From Clostridium peptidivorans (lineage in GTDB: Bacteria; Bacillota; Clostridia; Clostridiales; Clostridiaceae), in NCBI RefSeq assembly GCF_900205925.1, contig NZ_OAOD01000013.1:34659-98658 (forward strand): a stretch of DNA of 64,000 bases, in the 5' to 3' direction. The position numbers and the translations under genes are program-made. Below are positions 28,374 to 37,760 of this stretch, in pieces (the first letter of the stretch is position 1; every line of letters begins with the position of its first letter). The notes under the pieces are model-generated. The model had not been told where the DNA came from and searched no databases. It saw only the letters and a program-made list of their open reading frames with translations.

Positions 28374-29120
28374 TTGAAGAGCAGGGTTTACAAAAAGGTT
28401 TTATTTGCAGTGTTATTACTCGCAATAAGTACTGTTTCAAGTATATTTTTAAATGTCAGCAAAGGAGTATTTATTCAGGATAAAAATATTCCTATATATT
28501 CAGTAGATACACAGGAAAAGAAGGTAAGTATAACCTTTGATGTAAATTGGGGAAATGATAATACAATTGAAATATTGGATATCTTAGATAAATATAAGAT
28601 AAAAGCCACTTTTTTTATAATAGGGAATTGGGCAGATGATTTTCCAGAGCTTACTAAGGAAATATACAAAAGAGGACATGAAATTGGAAATCATTCAGAC
28701 ACACATGCGGATTTTGCTAAAGTCTCTAAAGAAAGAATAATAAGAGAAATAAGTGCAGCGGATGCGAAAATAATGAAGATTACAGGACAAGGAACTAAAT
28801 TATTTAGATGTCCATCAGGTTCTTATAATGATAATGCAGTAAATGCAGTAAAGTCTGCAGGATATTATTGTATACAATGGGATGTAGATAGTATAGATTG
28901 GAAAGCAGAAGGAGCAGATAAGGAATATGAAAGGGTTATGAAAAAAGTTAAACCTGGCTCTATAATGCTATTTCATAGTGATGCAAAATTTACTCCATAT
29001 AATTTACCAAGAATAATAGAAGCTTTAAAGGACAAAGGATACAGTTTCGTTAAGGTTGGAGACTTAATATATAAGGAAAATTATAAAATAAATTTGGAAG
29101 GTAAGCAGATAAGTAATTGA
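28374..29120 (+). CDS. pdaB: Polysaccharide deacetylase, PdaB-like sporulation protein
   Basis: A 248-aa NodB-fold protein with an N-terminal signal anchor (residues about 8-27), so it is membrane-attached and extracytoplasmic. Motifs are TFDVNWGND (residues 54-62; the PdaB-type variant of TFDDG), GNHSDTH with metal-binding His residues, RCPSGSY and the final MLFHSD. PdaB acts in spore cortex or coat maintenance. The TTG start at 28374 lies 9 nt after GGAGGG. It stands close to the divergent SASP gene. Confidence 0.88.
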   Translation: MKSRVYKKVLFAVLLLAISTVSSIFLNVSKGVFIQDKNIPIYSVDTQEKKVSITFDVNWGNDNTIEILDILDKYKIKATFFIIGNWADDFPELTKEIYKRGHEIGNHSDTHADFAKVSKERIIREISAADAKIMKITGQGTKLFRCPSGSYNDNAVNAVKSAGYYCIQWDVDSIDWKAEGADKEYERVMKKVKPGSIMLFHSDAKFTPYNLPRIIEALKDKGYSFVKVGDLIYKENYKINLEGKQISN

Positions 29121-29221
29121 TGGTAAATAATAACTGTATTATAATGGAAATATATAATGCATAAAATATCAACCTTTGCTAAAAATACATATAGAAGAAA
29201 ATTGAAGCAGGGGTTGATAAT

Positions 29222-29722
29222 ATGAGAAGAATAGCAGTAATGGGAGAAAATACAAACTTAATTTATATTATAAAAAAGGAGTTATTGCAGTTAAATATTA
29301 AATATGAATTAGTTGATTTAAAAGACACTGAAATTGTAGCAGATTATGTAATTATAAATGAAGAGACTAATTATAATTTGAAGAATATTAAGGGCTTGTA
29401 TTATCTTGTAAACATGGACTCGAAATTTAAAAATAATTTAAATATTAGTGGAAATGTAATTACTTATGGATTTGGAAGTAAAAATACAGTTACACTTTCA
29501 AGTGCAGAAAGAGATGAGAGATATTTAGTATACTGCCTTCAAAGATATATGAAGAATATGTGCGAAAATACAGTAGAGCCTTGTGAGCTTCCTATAAAAA
29601 GAAGTTTTAACAACAACAATGAACTCTATGGATATATGATAGTAGTAACTATAGCACTTTTAGAAAATGTAGATATAAGATCATTAAATTTTATATTTAA
29701 TAATGAAGAAATATTTAAATGA
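29222..29722 (+). CDS. Conserved clostridial hypothetical protein
   Basis: 166 aa, cytosolic by appearance. The first half resembles a Rossmann-like beta-alpha unit (RRIAVMGENTNLIYIIKKEL). A central ITYGFGSKNTVTLSS stretch recalls Mur-ligase-type sequence but without a P-loop. I cannot assign a function. RBS GGGGTTG precedes the ATG. It lies upstream of the SSB-like gene on the same strand. Confidence 0.65.
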   Translation: MRRIAVMGENTNLIYIIKKELLQLNIKYELVDLKDTEIVADYVIINEETNYNLKNIKGLYYLVNMDSKFKNNLNISGNVITYGFGSKNTVTLSSAERDERYLVYCLQRYMKNMCENTVEPCELPIKRSFNNNNELYGYMIVVTIALLENVDIRSLNFIFNNEEIFK

Positions 29723-29802
29723 ATAGTAATATTATTGACATTTTAAGAATATTTATAAATAAGAAAATATTCTTATATACTAAGGGAGAGAGAGGGGTTA
29801 TC

Positions 29803-30498
29803 ATGGACAATTTATTACAAAACAACAAAATATATTTGGAAGGAAAGGTATGCTCAGAGTTGGAATTTAGCCATGAAATGTATGGAGAAGGATTTTATAC
29901 ATTTAACGTTGAAGTTCCAAGACTTAGCGATGCTAAGGATGTTTTATTTATAACTTTATCGGAAAGACTTATGGTAGGCATGGAAATAAAAGTTGGAGCG
30001 GAGTTAATAATAGAAGGCCAGCTGAGATCATATAATAAATTTATAGATGGAAGCAATAGACTCGTATTAACTGTTTTCGCAAGAAATATAAGTCCTTGTA
30101 TAGAAAAAAGTAAAAATCCTAATTTAATAGTTTTAAATGGATTTATATGTAAACAACCTGTTTATAGGACAACTCCTTTTGGAAGAGAAATAGCGGATCT
30201 TTTATTAGCTGTAAATAGAGCTTACAATAAGTCTGATTATATTCCAACTATAGCATGGGGAAGGAATTCTAGATACTGTAATGATTTGGAAGTTGGGGAT
30301 AATATAAGAGTTTGGGGAAGACTTCAAAGCAGAGAATATCAAAAGAAAGTATCAGAAGATGAATCAATAAAAAAGGTAGCTTATGAAGTTTCTATATCTA
30401 AAATGGAAAGAGTAAATAAAGATGGCGAAACTGAAGAAATTGAACAAGATACTGAAGAAACTGAAGAAACTGAAGAAATTTTTGAAATAGAAGAATAG
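29803..30498 (+). CDS. SSB-like protein with two OB folds and an acidic repeat tail
   Basis: A 231-aa single-strand DNA-binding-like protein. Two OB-fold units are visible: residues about 7-100 (YLEGKVCSELEF...GQLRSY) and about 108-200 (LNGFICKQPVYRTTPFGREIADLLLAVNR...WGRLQSREY). The second is the typical SSB core. The C-terminal tail is TEETEETEE-like and ends EIEE, not the DDDIPF tip that recruits partners in standard SSB. The ATG at 29803 is chosen for its GAGAGAGGGG ribosome binding site; the in-frame ATG at 29719 lacks one. It is probably an accessory, not the housekeeping SSB. Confidence 0.8.
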   Translation: MDNLLQNNKIYLEGKVCSELEFSHEMYGEGFYTFNVEVPRLSDAKDVLFITLSERLMVGMEIKVGAELIIEGQLRSYNKFIDGSNRLVLTVFARNISPCIEKSKNPNLIVLNGFICKQPVYRTTPFGREIADLLLAVNRAYNKSDYIPTIAWGRNSRYCNDLEVGDNIRVWGRLQSREYQKKVSEDESIKKVAYEVSISKMERVNKDGETEEIEQDTEETEETEEIFEIEE

Positions 30499-30510
30499 AA
30501 GTGTAGAATT

Positions 30511-30740
30511 TTAAGATAATGTTGAAACTCCAGTATAGGATTTGCATTTAAGAAAGCGTTCACTACGCAAAAAAGCTCTAATATTTCTGAATTTAAATCA
30601 CCTAAACTTTCTAAACTCGTTATTACTCAAACAGTAGAAAGTTCTTAACGGTGCTTTAAATTCAGAAATAAAGAGCTTTTAATGCTTGTTCAATGCTTTC
30701 TACAATGTGAATCCTATACTATAGGTTCAACATTAAAAAT
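30511..30740. repeat. Long palindromic repeat, copy D
   Basis: Lies between convergent ssb-like and dapH genes. The arm TTTCTGAATTTAAATCACC pairs with GGTGCTTTAAATTCAGAAA. Outer arms are TAATGTTGAAAC and GGTTCAACATTA. Confidence 0.88.
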
Positions 30741-30758
30741 ATCACTAAAACTGCTGAT

Positions 30759-30789
30759 GGAAGGAATTTCGTTTTGACGAAATTCCTTT
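30759..30789. repeat. Small hairpin trailing copy D
   Basis: AAGGAATTTCG pairs with CGAAATTCCTT over TTTTGA. Equivalent hairpins trail copies A (16577), C (21730), E (34252) and F (63812). It may act as the dapH terminator. Confidence 0.7.
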
Positions 30790-30832
30790 AAAATTATAAG
30801 CGACTAGCAACTAAAATCTTGATTTGCAAAAC

Positions 30833-31540
30833 TTATCTTAGGTCATCTAAAATTTCAGTTTTATTTTTAGTTTTTTCGTCTATGTTTTTAATTATTCTTG
30901 CAGGGGTTCCAGCTACAACTACTCCTTCAGGAACATCTTCTACAACTACTGAACCTGCTGCGACTACTGAATCTTTACCAATATGTACTCCTTCAAGTAT
31001 TACGGCATTAGCTCCAATAAGTACGTTATCTTCTATTATACAAGGGTCTTTGCTAGGTGGCTCAAGTACTCCGGCTACAACTGCACCAGCACCTAAATGG
31101 ACTCTTTTTCCAAGTTTTCCACGAGCACCTACCACGGCATTCATATCTACCATAGTTTCTTCGCCTATTTCAGCCCCTATGTTTATTACAGCGCCCATCA
31201 TTACAACTGCATTTTTCCCTATGCTTACTCTATCTCTTATAATAGCGCCTGGCTCAATTCTAGCTTCTATATTGGATATATCAAGCATTGGAATAGCAGA
31301 ATTTCTTCTGTCATTTTCTAATCTGTATTTTGTTATTTTGTTTTTGTTGAAATTTAAAAATTCTAGAACTTCTTCTTTTTCTCCAAATAACATGTAGAAA
31401 TTATTTGAACCATAAACCTCGATATTGCCGCTATTTACTTCAGATAAATCCCCATTCACATAAACTTTAAGAGGAGTAGATTTTTTTACTTCTTTTATAT
31501 ATTTAGCTATTTCATATGGATTAGTAAAATCATAATTCAT
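30833..31540 (-). CDS. dapH: Tetrahydrodipicolinate N-acetyltransferase
   Basis: Acetylates tetrahydrodipicolinate with acetyl-CoA, the branch step of the acetylase route to meso-diaminopimelate and lysine. The 235 aa match DapH length. The N-terminal alpha domain is followed by a left-handed beta-helix with hexapeptide repeats (e.g. [21 protein letters not shown], then [17 protein letters not shown]). RBS GGAGGC precedes the ATG. It is monocistronic and separated from the asd-dapA-dapB operon by two plus-strand genes. Confidence 0.95.
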   Translation of the reverse strand: MNYDFTNPYEIAKYIKEVKKSTPLKVYVNGDLSEVNSGNIEVYGSNNFYMLFGEKEEVLEFLNFNKNKITKYRLENDRRNSAIPMLDISNIEARIEPGAIIRDRVSIGKNAVVMMGAVINIGAEIGEETMVDMNAVVGARGKLGKRVHLGAGAVVAGVLEPPSKDPCIIEDNVLIGANAVILEGVHIGKDSVVAAGSVVVEDVPEGVVVAGTPARIIKNIDEKTKNKTEILDDLR

Positions 31541-31733
31541 AATAAAGCCTCCTTTGACTAAAATAATAATATTATTATTTTACTATTATACATAAATTTA
31601 TTATATTATAGTATAATTTTAATAATTAATAAATAATCTACATTAATTTCAATAAACCTTAATAATATAAGTTTTCTATATTAACTATTATTTATAATAA
31701 TGATTAAATAATACTTATATAAAGGGAGTTTTT

Positions 31734-32822
31734 ATGGAAAAAGCTGATATATTCAATACAATTGAAAATTATTTTGATATTAAGTACAAAAGCATAGGGG
31801 AATTAAAAGTAAGAGAAGATATAAAAGAGTTCTTTTTACCAAATGACGACAGATCTAAAAAATACTATATATTTGAAATAGCAGCTTTAGAAATGCATGT
31901 AAATCAGAGAAAGTTACAAAAGCATGATTTAAAATTTTCTAAGTATAACTATTATCTTCATTATATAAGCTTAAGTATCAACGATAACAAAGCTATGGCA
32001 GTATTAGATGAAAATCATGATGTTTATTTTAAATTTTCATCTAATATAAAATCTCAAATGAGCAATTTAAGACATAAAATTTATTTAGAAAAATTTAAAG
32101 ATAAATGGTATATAATACGAGATATTTATAATGATTACTACAAAAGCTTTGTAATGAATTATGATAAAAGTCAGAGTTATTTAGACGAAATAAAAGAGAT
32201 TATATTAAGACAAAACTATAATAATTATCTAGAAGATCAAAAGGTAAGAAATATAAGTTTCAGAAATGATGTAGTGCAAAATATAGTCAGTAAGGAAAAA
32301 TTGTACAATTACAATAGAATAGATGCGGTAAACTATGCAAGAATGTGGGCGCTTAAATTAAATCCAAAATGGGGAAACTATGAATCAGAAGAATATGGTG
32401 GAGATTGTACTAATTTTACTTCTCAATGCATATATGCAGGAGGAATACCATTTGATTTTTATGGAACATCTGATTATGTTAAGTGGTATTGGTACTCAAA
32501 TGATAAAAGAGTGGCACCTTGGACTGGGGCAAAGGAGTTTAATTATTATGTGCAATATAATAAAGGTTATGGATTAAAGGCACATCTTGCTGACTTAGCA
32601 GATATGATGCCGGGAGATATAGTACAATTAGGAGGAAATTATCCGCAAACCTACCATAGCATGATTATTTCAGATTACGTATATAATTCTAATGGATATG
32701 TAGAAGATTATTTAATTTGTCAACATTCAACTTCTGTTGGTGGAAGATTAAAAGATTATCCATTATCATCAAAACCACATGTTCAAAAGGTTTATATTTC
32801 TATTGACGGGTATTATAAGTAA
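31734..32822 (+). CDS. Putative amidase-domain protein (PF12671-like)
   Basis: 362 aa with no signal peptide. The C-terminal half (residues about 195-355) resembles the papain-like putative amidase domain: AVNYARMWALKLNPKWG, then GGDCTNFTSQCIYAGG with the likely catalytic Cys, and DMMPGDIVQLGG...YHSMII with the likely His. The N-terminal half is helical and unassigned. Such domains occur in spore-formers and may act on peptides or cell wall, but absence of a leader suggests cytoplasmic or mother-cell use. RBS AAAGGGAG precedes the ATG. patA starts 17 nt downstream. Confidence 0.78.
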   Translation: MEKADIFNTIENYFDIKYKSIGELKVREDIKEFFLPNDDRSKKYYIFEIAALEMHVNQRKLQKHDLKFSKYNYYLHYISLSINDNKAMAVLDENHDVYFKFSSNIKSQMSNLRHKIYLEKFKDKWYIIRDIYNDYYKSFVMNYDKSQSYLDEIKEIILRQNYNNYLEDQKVRNISFRNDVVQNIVSKEKLYNYNRIDAVNYARMWALKLNPKWGNYESEEYGGDCTNFTSQCIYAGGIPFDFYGTSDYVKWYWYSNDKRVAPWTGAKEFNYYVQYNKGYGLKAHLADLADMMPGDIVQLGGNYPQTYHSMIISDYVYNSNGYVEDYLICQHSTSVGGRLKDYPLSSKPHVQKVYISIDGYYK

Positions 32823-32839
32823 ACAAAGGGGGCTTAACT

Positions 32840-34009
32840 ATGGAAAAATTTAATTTAGAGGAACAATATGTGTCAAATTGTGTAAAAAACATTGAAATTT
32901 CAGGTATAAGAAAATTTTTTAATAAAGTAAGTAAATACCCTGATGTTATATCATTAACGTTAGGACAGCCAGATTTTCCAGTACCTGAAAAGGTAAAAGA
33001 AGCCATGATAAAGGCCATAGAAGATAATAAAACCACATATACTTCAAATATTGGAATATTAGAATTGCGTGAAGAAATATCAAATTATTTAGATAAGCTT
33101 AATATAAGCTACACTTCAGAAGAAATTTGCATAACAGCAGGAGGAAGTGAAGCTATATTTGATACTTTTACAGCGGTATTAAATCCTGGTGATAAGATAT
33201 TGATTCCAACACCTGGATATCCTGCTTATGAAAGTTGTGCTAAGCTTTTGGGGGCTTCACCTATAACTTATAATTTAAATGAAGATTTCACATTGAATAT
33301 AGATGAAATAAAAAAAGTTATAGAAAAGGAAAAGCCAAAGGTAATAATAATATCCTTCCCATCAAATCCAACAGGAGGAATTTTAACTAAGGAAGATGCA
33401 GAAAATTTATATTCTATAATTAAAAACAATGAAATTTTGGCAATAACAGATGAAATATATAGTTCTTTATGTTTTGATAAATATTATTCAGTAGCTCAAT
33501 TTAAAGATATAAAGAATAAGGTAATACTTATAAGTGGTTTTTCTAAAATGTTTTCTATGACTGGGATTAGAATAGGATATGTATGTGCTGAAGAACAATA
33601 TATGAAACATATATTAAAGGTACATCAATATAACATGAGTTGTGCACCATCTATATCTCAATGGGCAGCACTAGAGGGACTTAAAAACTGTCTTCAAGAT
33701 GTGGAATACATGAAAAATGAATTTATAAAGAGAAGAGATTATGTATATAAAAGACTGAGAAATATGAATTTCGAGGTAAACTTACCTAAAGGTGCTTTTT
33801 ATATATTTCCGTCTATTGAAAAGTTTAATATGAAAAGTGAGGAGTTTTGCGAAAAGCTTTTAATTGAAGCAAAGGTTGCAGCAGTACCAGGTTCTGCTTT
33901 TGGAACAGGGGGAGAAGGATATTTTAGGATATCCTATGCCTACAGCATGGAACAATTAGAAGAAGCACTAGATAGAATGGAAAATTGGCTTAAAGATGTG
34001 ACATTTTAA
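32840..34009 (+). CDS. patA: PLP-dependent aminotransferase, candidate N-acetyl-LL-DAP aminotransferase
   Basis: A 389-aa fold-type I class I/II aminotransferase. LTLGQPDFPVPEKVKEA at the start, FPSNPTGG in the middle, and SGFSKMFSMTGIRIGY carrying the PLP Lys are typical of the AspC/PatA group. Its position beside dapH, dapB, dapA and asd suggests it is the N-acetyl-LL-DAP aminotransferase that follows DapH; this is inference, and other aminotransferase roles fit the sequence. RBS AAGGGGG precedes the ATG. The TAA stop falls in the first bases of long repeat copy E. Confidence 0.82.
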   Translation: MEKFNLEEQYVSNCVKNIEISGIRKFFNKVSKYPDVISLTLGQPDFPVPEKVKEAMIKAIEDNKTTYTSNIGILELREEISNYLDKLNISYTSEEICITAGGSEAIFDTFTAVLNPGDKILIPTPGYPAYESCAKLLGASPITYNLNEDFTLNIDEIKKVIEKEKPKVIIISFPSNPTGGILTKEDAENLYSIIKNNEILAITDEIYSSLCFDKYYSVAQFKDIKNKVILISGFSKMFSMTGIRIGYVCAEEQYMKHILKVHQYNMSCAPSISQWAALEGLKNCLQDVEYMKNEFIKRRDYVYKRLRNMNFEVNLPKGAFYIFPSIEKFNMKSEEFCEKLLIEAKVAAVPGSAFGTGGEGYFRISYAYSMEQLEEALDRMENWLKDVTF

Positions 34010-34232
34010 GATAATGTTGAATAGGTAGCATGAGATTTGCATCTAGGAAAACGTTCATTTCGCTAAAAACGGCTAATATTTCTAAATTTAAAATCCCTAA
34101 GCCTTCTAAACTCGCTATGCTCAGACAGTAGAAGTCTCTATACGGGATTTTAAATTTAGAAATAAAGCCGTTTTAAAGCTTATTCAATGTTTTCTACGAT
34201 GCAAATCTCATACTATAATTCAACATTAAAAA
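34002..34232. repeat. Long palindromic repeat, copy E
   Basis: Overlaps the patA stop. The arm TTTCTAAATTTAAAATCCC pairs with GGGATTTTAAATTTAGAAA. Outer arms are TAATGTTGAA and TTCAACATTA. It lies between convergent patA and dapB. Confidence 0.9.
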
Positions 34233-34290
34233 TATCAGTTTAACCTGATGAGGGAAGAAATTTAGTAAGCTGAATTTCTGTAATTGTATA

Positions 34291-34332
34291 AATGAGGGTG
34301 GAATTTCGTAAAAACGAAATTCCACCCTCATT
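34291..34332. terminator. 19-bp perfect hairpin between patA and dapB
   Basis: AATGAGGGTGGAATTTCGT and its exact complement surround a 4-nt AAAA loop. It is a likely bidirectional terminator between convergent genes. Confidence 0.85.
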
Positions 34333-34432
34333 TATTAAATATTCACTATTGATAAATAACTAAGATACATCATTAGTTATTTTATGCAACAAAAACTCTA
34401 GATTACCGGTTAGTGATAGTGACTACAGATTC

Positions 34433-35182
34433 TTACTTTAGCACGTCATCCATATCATATACGCCTGGAGCTTTTCCATACATATATTCGGAAGCTCTTA
34501 ATGCGCCTACGGCAAATACTTCCCTTGATATAGCGGAGTGTCTTATCTCAATTACTTCACCACTGCCTGCAAAAATTACGTCATGATCGCCAACGATGGA
34601 ACCGCCTCTAACAGCATGAATGCCTATTTCTTTTTTCTCTCTTTTAGAGAGTCCTTCTCTTCCATAAACAAATTCAGTTTCTTCTTGTATGCTGTCTTTT
34701 ATAGAGTTTGCAAGTAATAATGCAGTTCCACTAGGGGAATCTAATTTTTGGTTATGATGCTTTTCTATTATTTCTATATCAAAGTCTTTAAAAAGCTTTG
34801 AGGATATTTCTTTAAGTATATTGTTCACTATATTTATTCCAATAGACATATTTGCAGATTTAAATACAGGGATTTTTTCAGAAGCTTTTTTTATTTCTTC
34901 GAGCTGTTCTTGTGTATATCCCGTAGTACAAAGTACTAAAGGAAGATTTTTTAGTATACAAAAATTTAGTAAATCATCTAAAGATTTAGCTGAAGAAAAA
35001 TCTAAAACTACATCAAAGGCTACATCACAATCTTCTAGCTTTGCAAAAACGGGGTAAGATGAATTTGTAGATGTATTTATATCTACTCCTGCAACTATTT
35101 TTAAATTATTAAATGATAAAGAAGTATGAGATATGATTTGACCCATTCTTCCATTACATCCATTTAAAAGTATTTTAACCAT
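34433..35182 (-). CDS. dapB: 4-hydroxy-tetrahydrodipicolinate reductase
   Basis: Reduces hydroxy-tetrahydrodipicolinate with NAD(P)H in the DAP/lysine route. 249 aa. The N-terminal GCNGRMGQ dinucleotide-binding loop, the catalytic [15 protein letters not shown] (residues about 138-152) and [17 protein letters not shown] are all present. It is last in the asd-dapA-dapB operon, 15 nt after dapA. RBS AGGAGG precedes the ATG. Confidence 0.97.
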   Translation of the reverse strand: MVKILLNGCNGRMGQIISHTSLSFNNLKIVAGVDINTSTNSSYPVFAKLEDCDVAFDVVLDFSSAKSLDDLLNFCILKNLPLVLCTTGYTQEQLEEIKKASEKIPVFKSANMSIGINIVNNILKEISSKLFKDFDIEIIEKHHNQKLDSPSGTALLLANSIKDSIQEETEFVYGREGLSKREKKEIGIHAVRGGSIVGDHDVIFAGSGEVIEIRHSAISREVFAVGALRASEYMYGKAPGVYDMDDVLK

Positions 35183-35197
35183 TGTATCCTCCTAAGA

Positions 35198-36082
35198 TTA
35201 TTTTAATAATCCATAAGCCTTTAATTCATTTTTTAATACAGCAAGATTATTTTCATCCATAGAACATAGAGGAAGTCTTAAATCGCCTACAGACATGCCT
35301 AAAATATTCATTGCTGTTTTTACTGGTATAGGATTGGTTTCAATAAATAAGGCATTTGTTAAAGCTAAAGCATCTAATTGAATCTTTAAGGCCTCTTCAA
35401 GTTTTCCTTCCATATAATACTTGCACATATCATGCATTTCTTTTGGAAGTATATTTGCTACTACAGAAATTACTCCAATACCTCCTAAAGACATTATAGG
35501 AATTATTTGATCATCATTTCCTGAATATATATCTATTGTATCTCTTAAAAGAGCCTTCATTTCAGCTATTTGACTGATATTACCACTAGCTTCTTTAATT
35601 GCAACTATATTTTTGCACTCAGCACATATTTTCACTAAAGTAGAAGGATTTATATTCATTCCAGTTCTAGCTGGCACATTATAAAGCACAATAGGAATAT
35701 TTACATTTTTATCTACTTCTTTAAAATGTTCTACAAGTCCCTTTTGAGTAGTTTTATTATAGTAAGGAGTAATTAGAAGAAGACCATCTACTCCAATGCT
35801 TTCTGCCCATTTGCTATATTCTATAGTAGCTTTAGTATTATTACTACCGGTACCTGCAATTACAGGAATTCTTCCATGAACTTTATCTACAGTAAATTTA
35901 ATAGTTTCTTTTCTTTCGACTTCAGTCATGGTAGAAGCTTCACCAGTAGTACCACATATTATTATTGCATCGGTGATGTTTTTAATATGCCATTCTATAA
36001 GCTCTTCAAGTTTGTTGAAATTTACACCATTTTCATCAAAAGGAGTAATTATAGCTACTCCAGAACCTTTAAATATACTCAT
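35198..36082 (-). CDS. dapA: 4-hydroxy-tetrahydrodipicolinate synthase
   Basis: Condenses pyruvate with aspartate semialdehyde, the first DAP-specific step. The 294-aa TIM-barrel lyase has GTTGEASTM near residue 43, the YNVPARTG tyrosine region near 133 and the Schiff-base Lys in VAIKEASGN near 160. It sits between asd and dapB with 15-35 nt gaps, so it belongs to the same operon. RBS GGAGGTG precedes the ATG. Confidence 0.97.
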   Translation of the reverse strand: MSIFKGSGVAIITPFDENGVNFNKLEELIEWHIKNITDAIIICGTTGEASTMTEVERKETIKFTVDKVHGRIPVIAGTGSNNTKATIEYSKWAESIGVDGLLLITPYYNKTTQKGLVEHFKEVDKNVNIPIVLYNVPARTGMNINPSTLVKICAECKNIVAIKEASGNISQIAEMKALLRDTIDIYSGNDDQIIPIMSLGGIGVISVVANILPKEMHDMCKYYMEGKLEEALKIQLDALALTNALFIETNPIPVKTAMNILGMSVGDLRLPLCSMDENNLAVLKNELKAYGLLK

Positions 36083-36117
36083 AATTCACCTCCAAAGAGT
36101 AATATTATTGCTTTAAA

Positions 36118-37107
36118 TTATTCATTAATCATATACTCTGCAATTTGAATTGCATTTAATGCAGCGCCTTTCCTTATATTGTCAGCAACTACCCATAAAT
36201 TTAATCCGGAATCTAAGCTGAAATCTCTTCTAATTCTTCCAACATATACTTCATCTTTTCCTGATGAATTTAAAGGCATAGGATATATTAAGTTTGCGAT
36301 ATCATCTTCAAGTATTATTCCTTTAGAACTTTTAAATAGTTCAAATACTTCTTTAATATCGAAGTCTTTTAAGAGTTCAACGTTTATGCTTTCACTGTGA
36401 CTATTTAAGACAGGTACTCTAACAGTAGTAGCAGTTATTTTTAAATTATCATCATGAAATATTTTTCTTGTTTCATTTACCATTTTAATTTCTTCTTTTG
36501 TATATCCATCTTCTAGAAATGAATCAATGTGGGGAAGAAGGTTACCAGCTATAGCATATGGGAATTTTTTAGGGGCTTCTCCCTTATATCCTTCCATTAA
36601 ATCATTATATCCATTCATACCTGCACCAGATACAGCTTGATAAGTAGAATAAACTATTCTTTTAATTCCATAGGTATCATAAAGAGGTTTTAAAGCTACT
36701 ACCGCTTGAATAGTAGAACAATTAGGATTGGCAATAATCCCTTTATGCTTTTTAATATCCTCTGGATTTACTTCAGGTACTACAAGTGGTACATTAGGAT
36801 CCATTCTCCAAGCGCTGCTGTTATCTATAACTACAGCTCCATAATTTGCGAAAATAGGAGCAAAGCTTTTGCTTGTATCTCCTCCAGCTGAAAATAATGC
36901 AAAGTCAATTTTTTTGTCCTTTATATTATCCTCTTTTAATTCTTCCACGATATATTCTTTTCCTTTGAAGGAAAGTTTTTTCCCTGCGGATCTAGCAGAA
37001 GCAAACAAATATAATTCTGCTATAGGAAAATTTCTTTCTGCTAGTATTTCTAAAAATTTCCTGCCAACCATTCCAGTACAACCAACTACTGCAACATTGT
37101 AATTCAT
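36118..37107 (-). CDS. asd: Aspartate-semialdehyde dehydrogenase
   Basis: Reduces aspartyl phosphate to aspartate semialdehyde with NADPH. 329 aa. GCTGMVGRKFL binds the cofactor at the N-terminus; the catalytic Cys lies in NPNCSTIQ near residue 130; the His and Arg region is near LNSHSES. It is the first gene of the asd-dapA-dapB operon. RBS AAGGAGGGACC precedes the ATG. I looked for a lysine riboswitch in the AT-rich upstream region and saw none. Confidence 0.96.
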   Translation of the reverse strand: MNYNVAVVGCTGMVGRKFLEILAERNFPIAELYLFASARSAGKKLSFKGKEYIVEELKEDNIKDKKIDFALFSAGGDTSKSFAPIFANYGAVVIDNSSAWRMDPNVPLVVPEVNPEDIKKHKGIIANPNCSTIQAVVALKPLYDTYGIKRIVYSTYQAVSGAGMNGYNDLMEGYKGEAPKKFPYAIAGNLLPHIDSFLEDGYTKEEIKMVNETRKIFHDDNLKITATTVRVPVLNSHSESINVELLKDFDIKEVFELFKSSKGIILEDDIANLIYPMPLNSSGKDEVYVGRIRRDFSLDSGLNLWVVADNIRKGAALNAIQIAEYMINE

Positions 37108-37361
37108 AAAGGTCCCTCCTTAAAAATAATTACATCTTATATTATATTGAGATGTTTTATATTATTATATTATATAATGAATAAACATATAAATGAAATA
37201 CTATGTATAATTTTTTATCAATAATATTAAAAGCAATAAATGAGAAGATTAATAAATAAAAAAGAATAACATCCTTCATTAGTGAGAAAATTTTAGTGAA
37301 TTTGCATTCATTAAAATGAATTAATATAAGGAATTTATGATTGCGGTGGGAAGTCATCTGA

Positions 37362-37390
37362 TTGACACTGAAAAAAAACTGTGTTAATAT
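37362..37390 (+). promoter_or_regulatory. Candidate promoter of the opp operon
   Basis: TTGACA (37362-37367) and TAATAT (37385-37390) are 17 nt apart. The oppA start is about 370 nt downstream, giving a long AT-rich leader without an obvious riboswitch. Confidence 0.6.
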
Positions 37391-37760
37391 GGTTAAAATA
37401 ATGTAATAAAAACGTAACAAATAATAGGACAAAGACATACGAGTTTTATAAAAATACATATTTACTTAGAGGTTATTCTTTGTGCAAATATATAATTATT
37501 GCAAGACTTGCACTTTTATCTTGTATTTATATAAAAATATAAATAAATATATAAAAATACAATTAAATATATAAAAAGAAATTAAAAATAAATCAAAAGC
37601 TGTAATAAATATATGCTATATAAGGAAATATCTCAATCAATTCAGATGTACTAATTTATAATCCAATCACAAATTTTTATTAATTATTCAAGGTTAACAG
37701 TATAATTTTTTAATTATATAAATATAAGTAAATATAAGTAATTATAAGGGGGAGTTTATA
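37391..37760 (+). other. Long AT-rich opp leader
   Basis: No open frame of merit. It contains short AAATATATAAAAA-type tandem tracts and, at 37626-37680, a degenerate copy of the 65-nt repeat (ATCTCAATCAATTCAGATGTACTAATTTATAAT pattern, split by mismatches). No known riboswitch is recognised. Confidence 0.5.

Noticed and set aside
30819..31397. 192-aa frame opposite dapH
   Set aside because: Ser/Thr/Pro-rich low-complexity shadow of the hexapeptide-repeat gene dapH, no ribosome binding site.
37108..37361. Lysine riboswitch before asd
   Set aside because: No AGAGG..GC or AAGG core elements on the minus strand; only AT-rich sequence.
37157..37459. 100-aa minus-strand frame upstream of asd
   Set aside because: Phe/Tyr/Ile-rich translation of AT-rich DNA, no ribosome binding site, overlaps the opp promoter.
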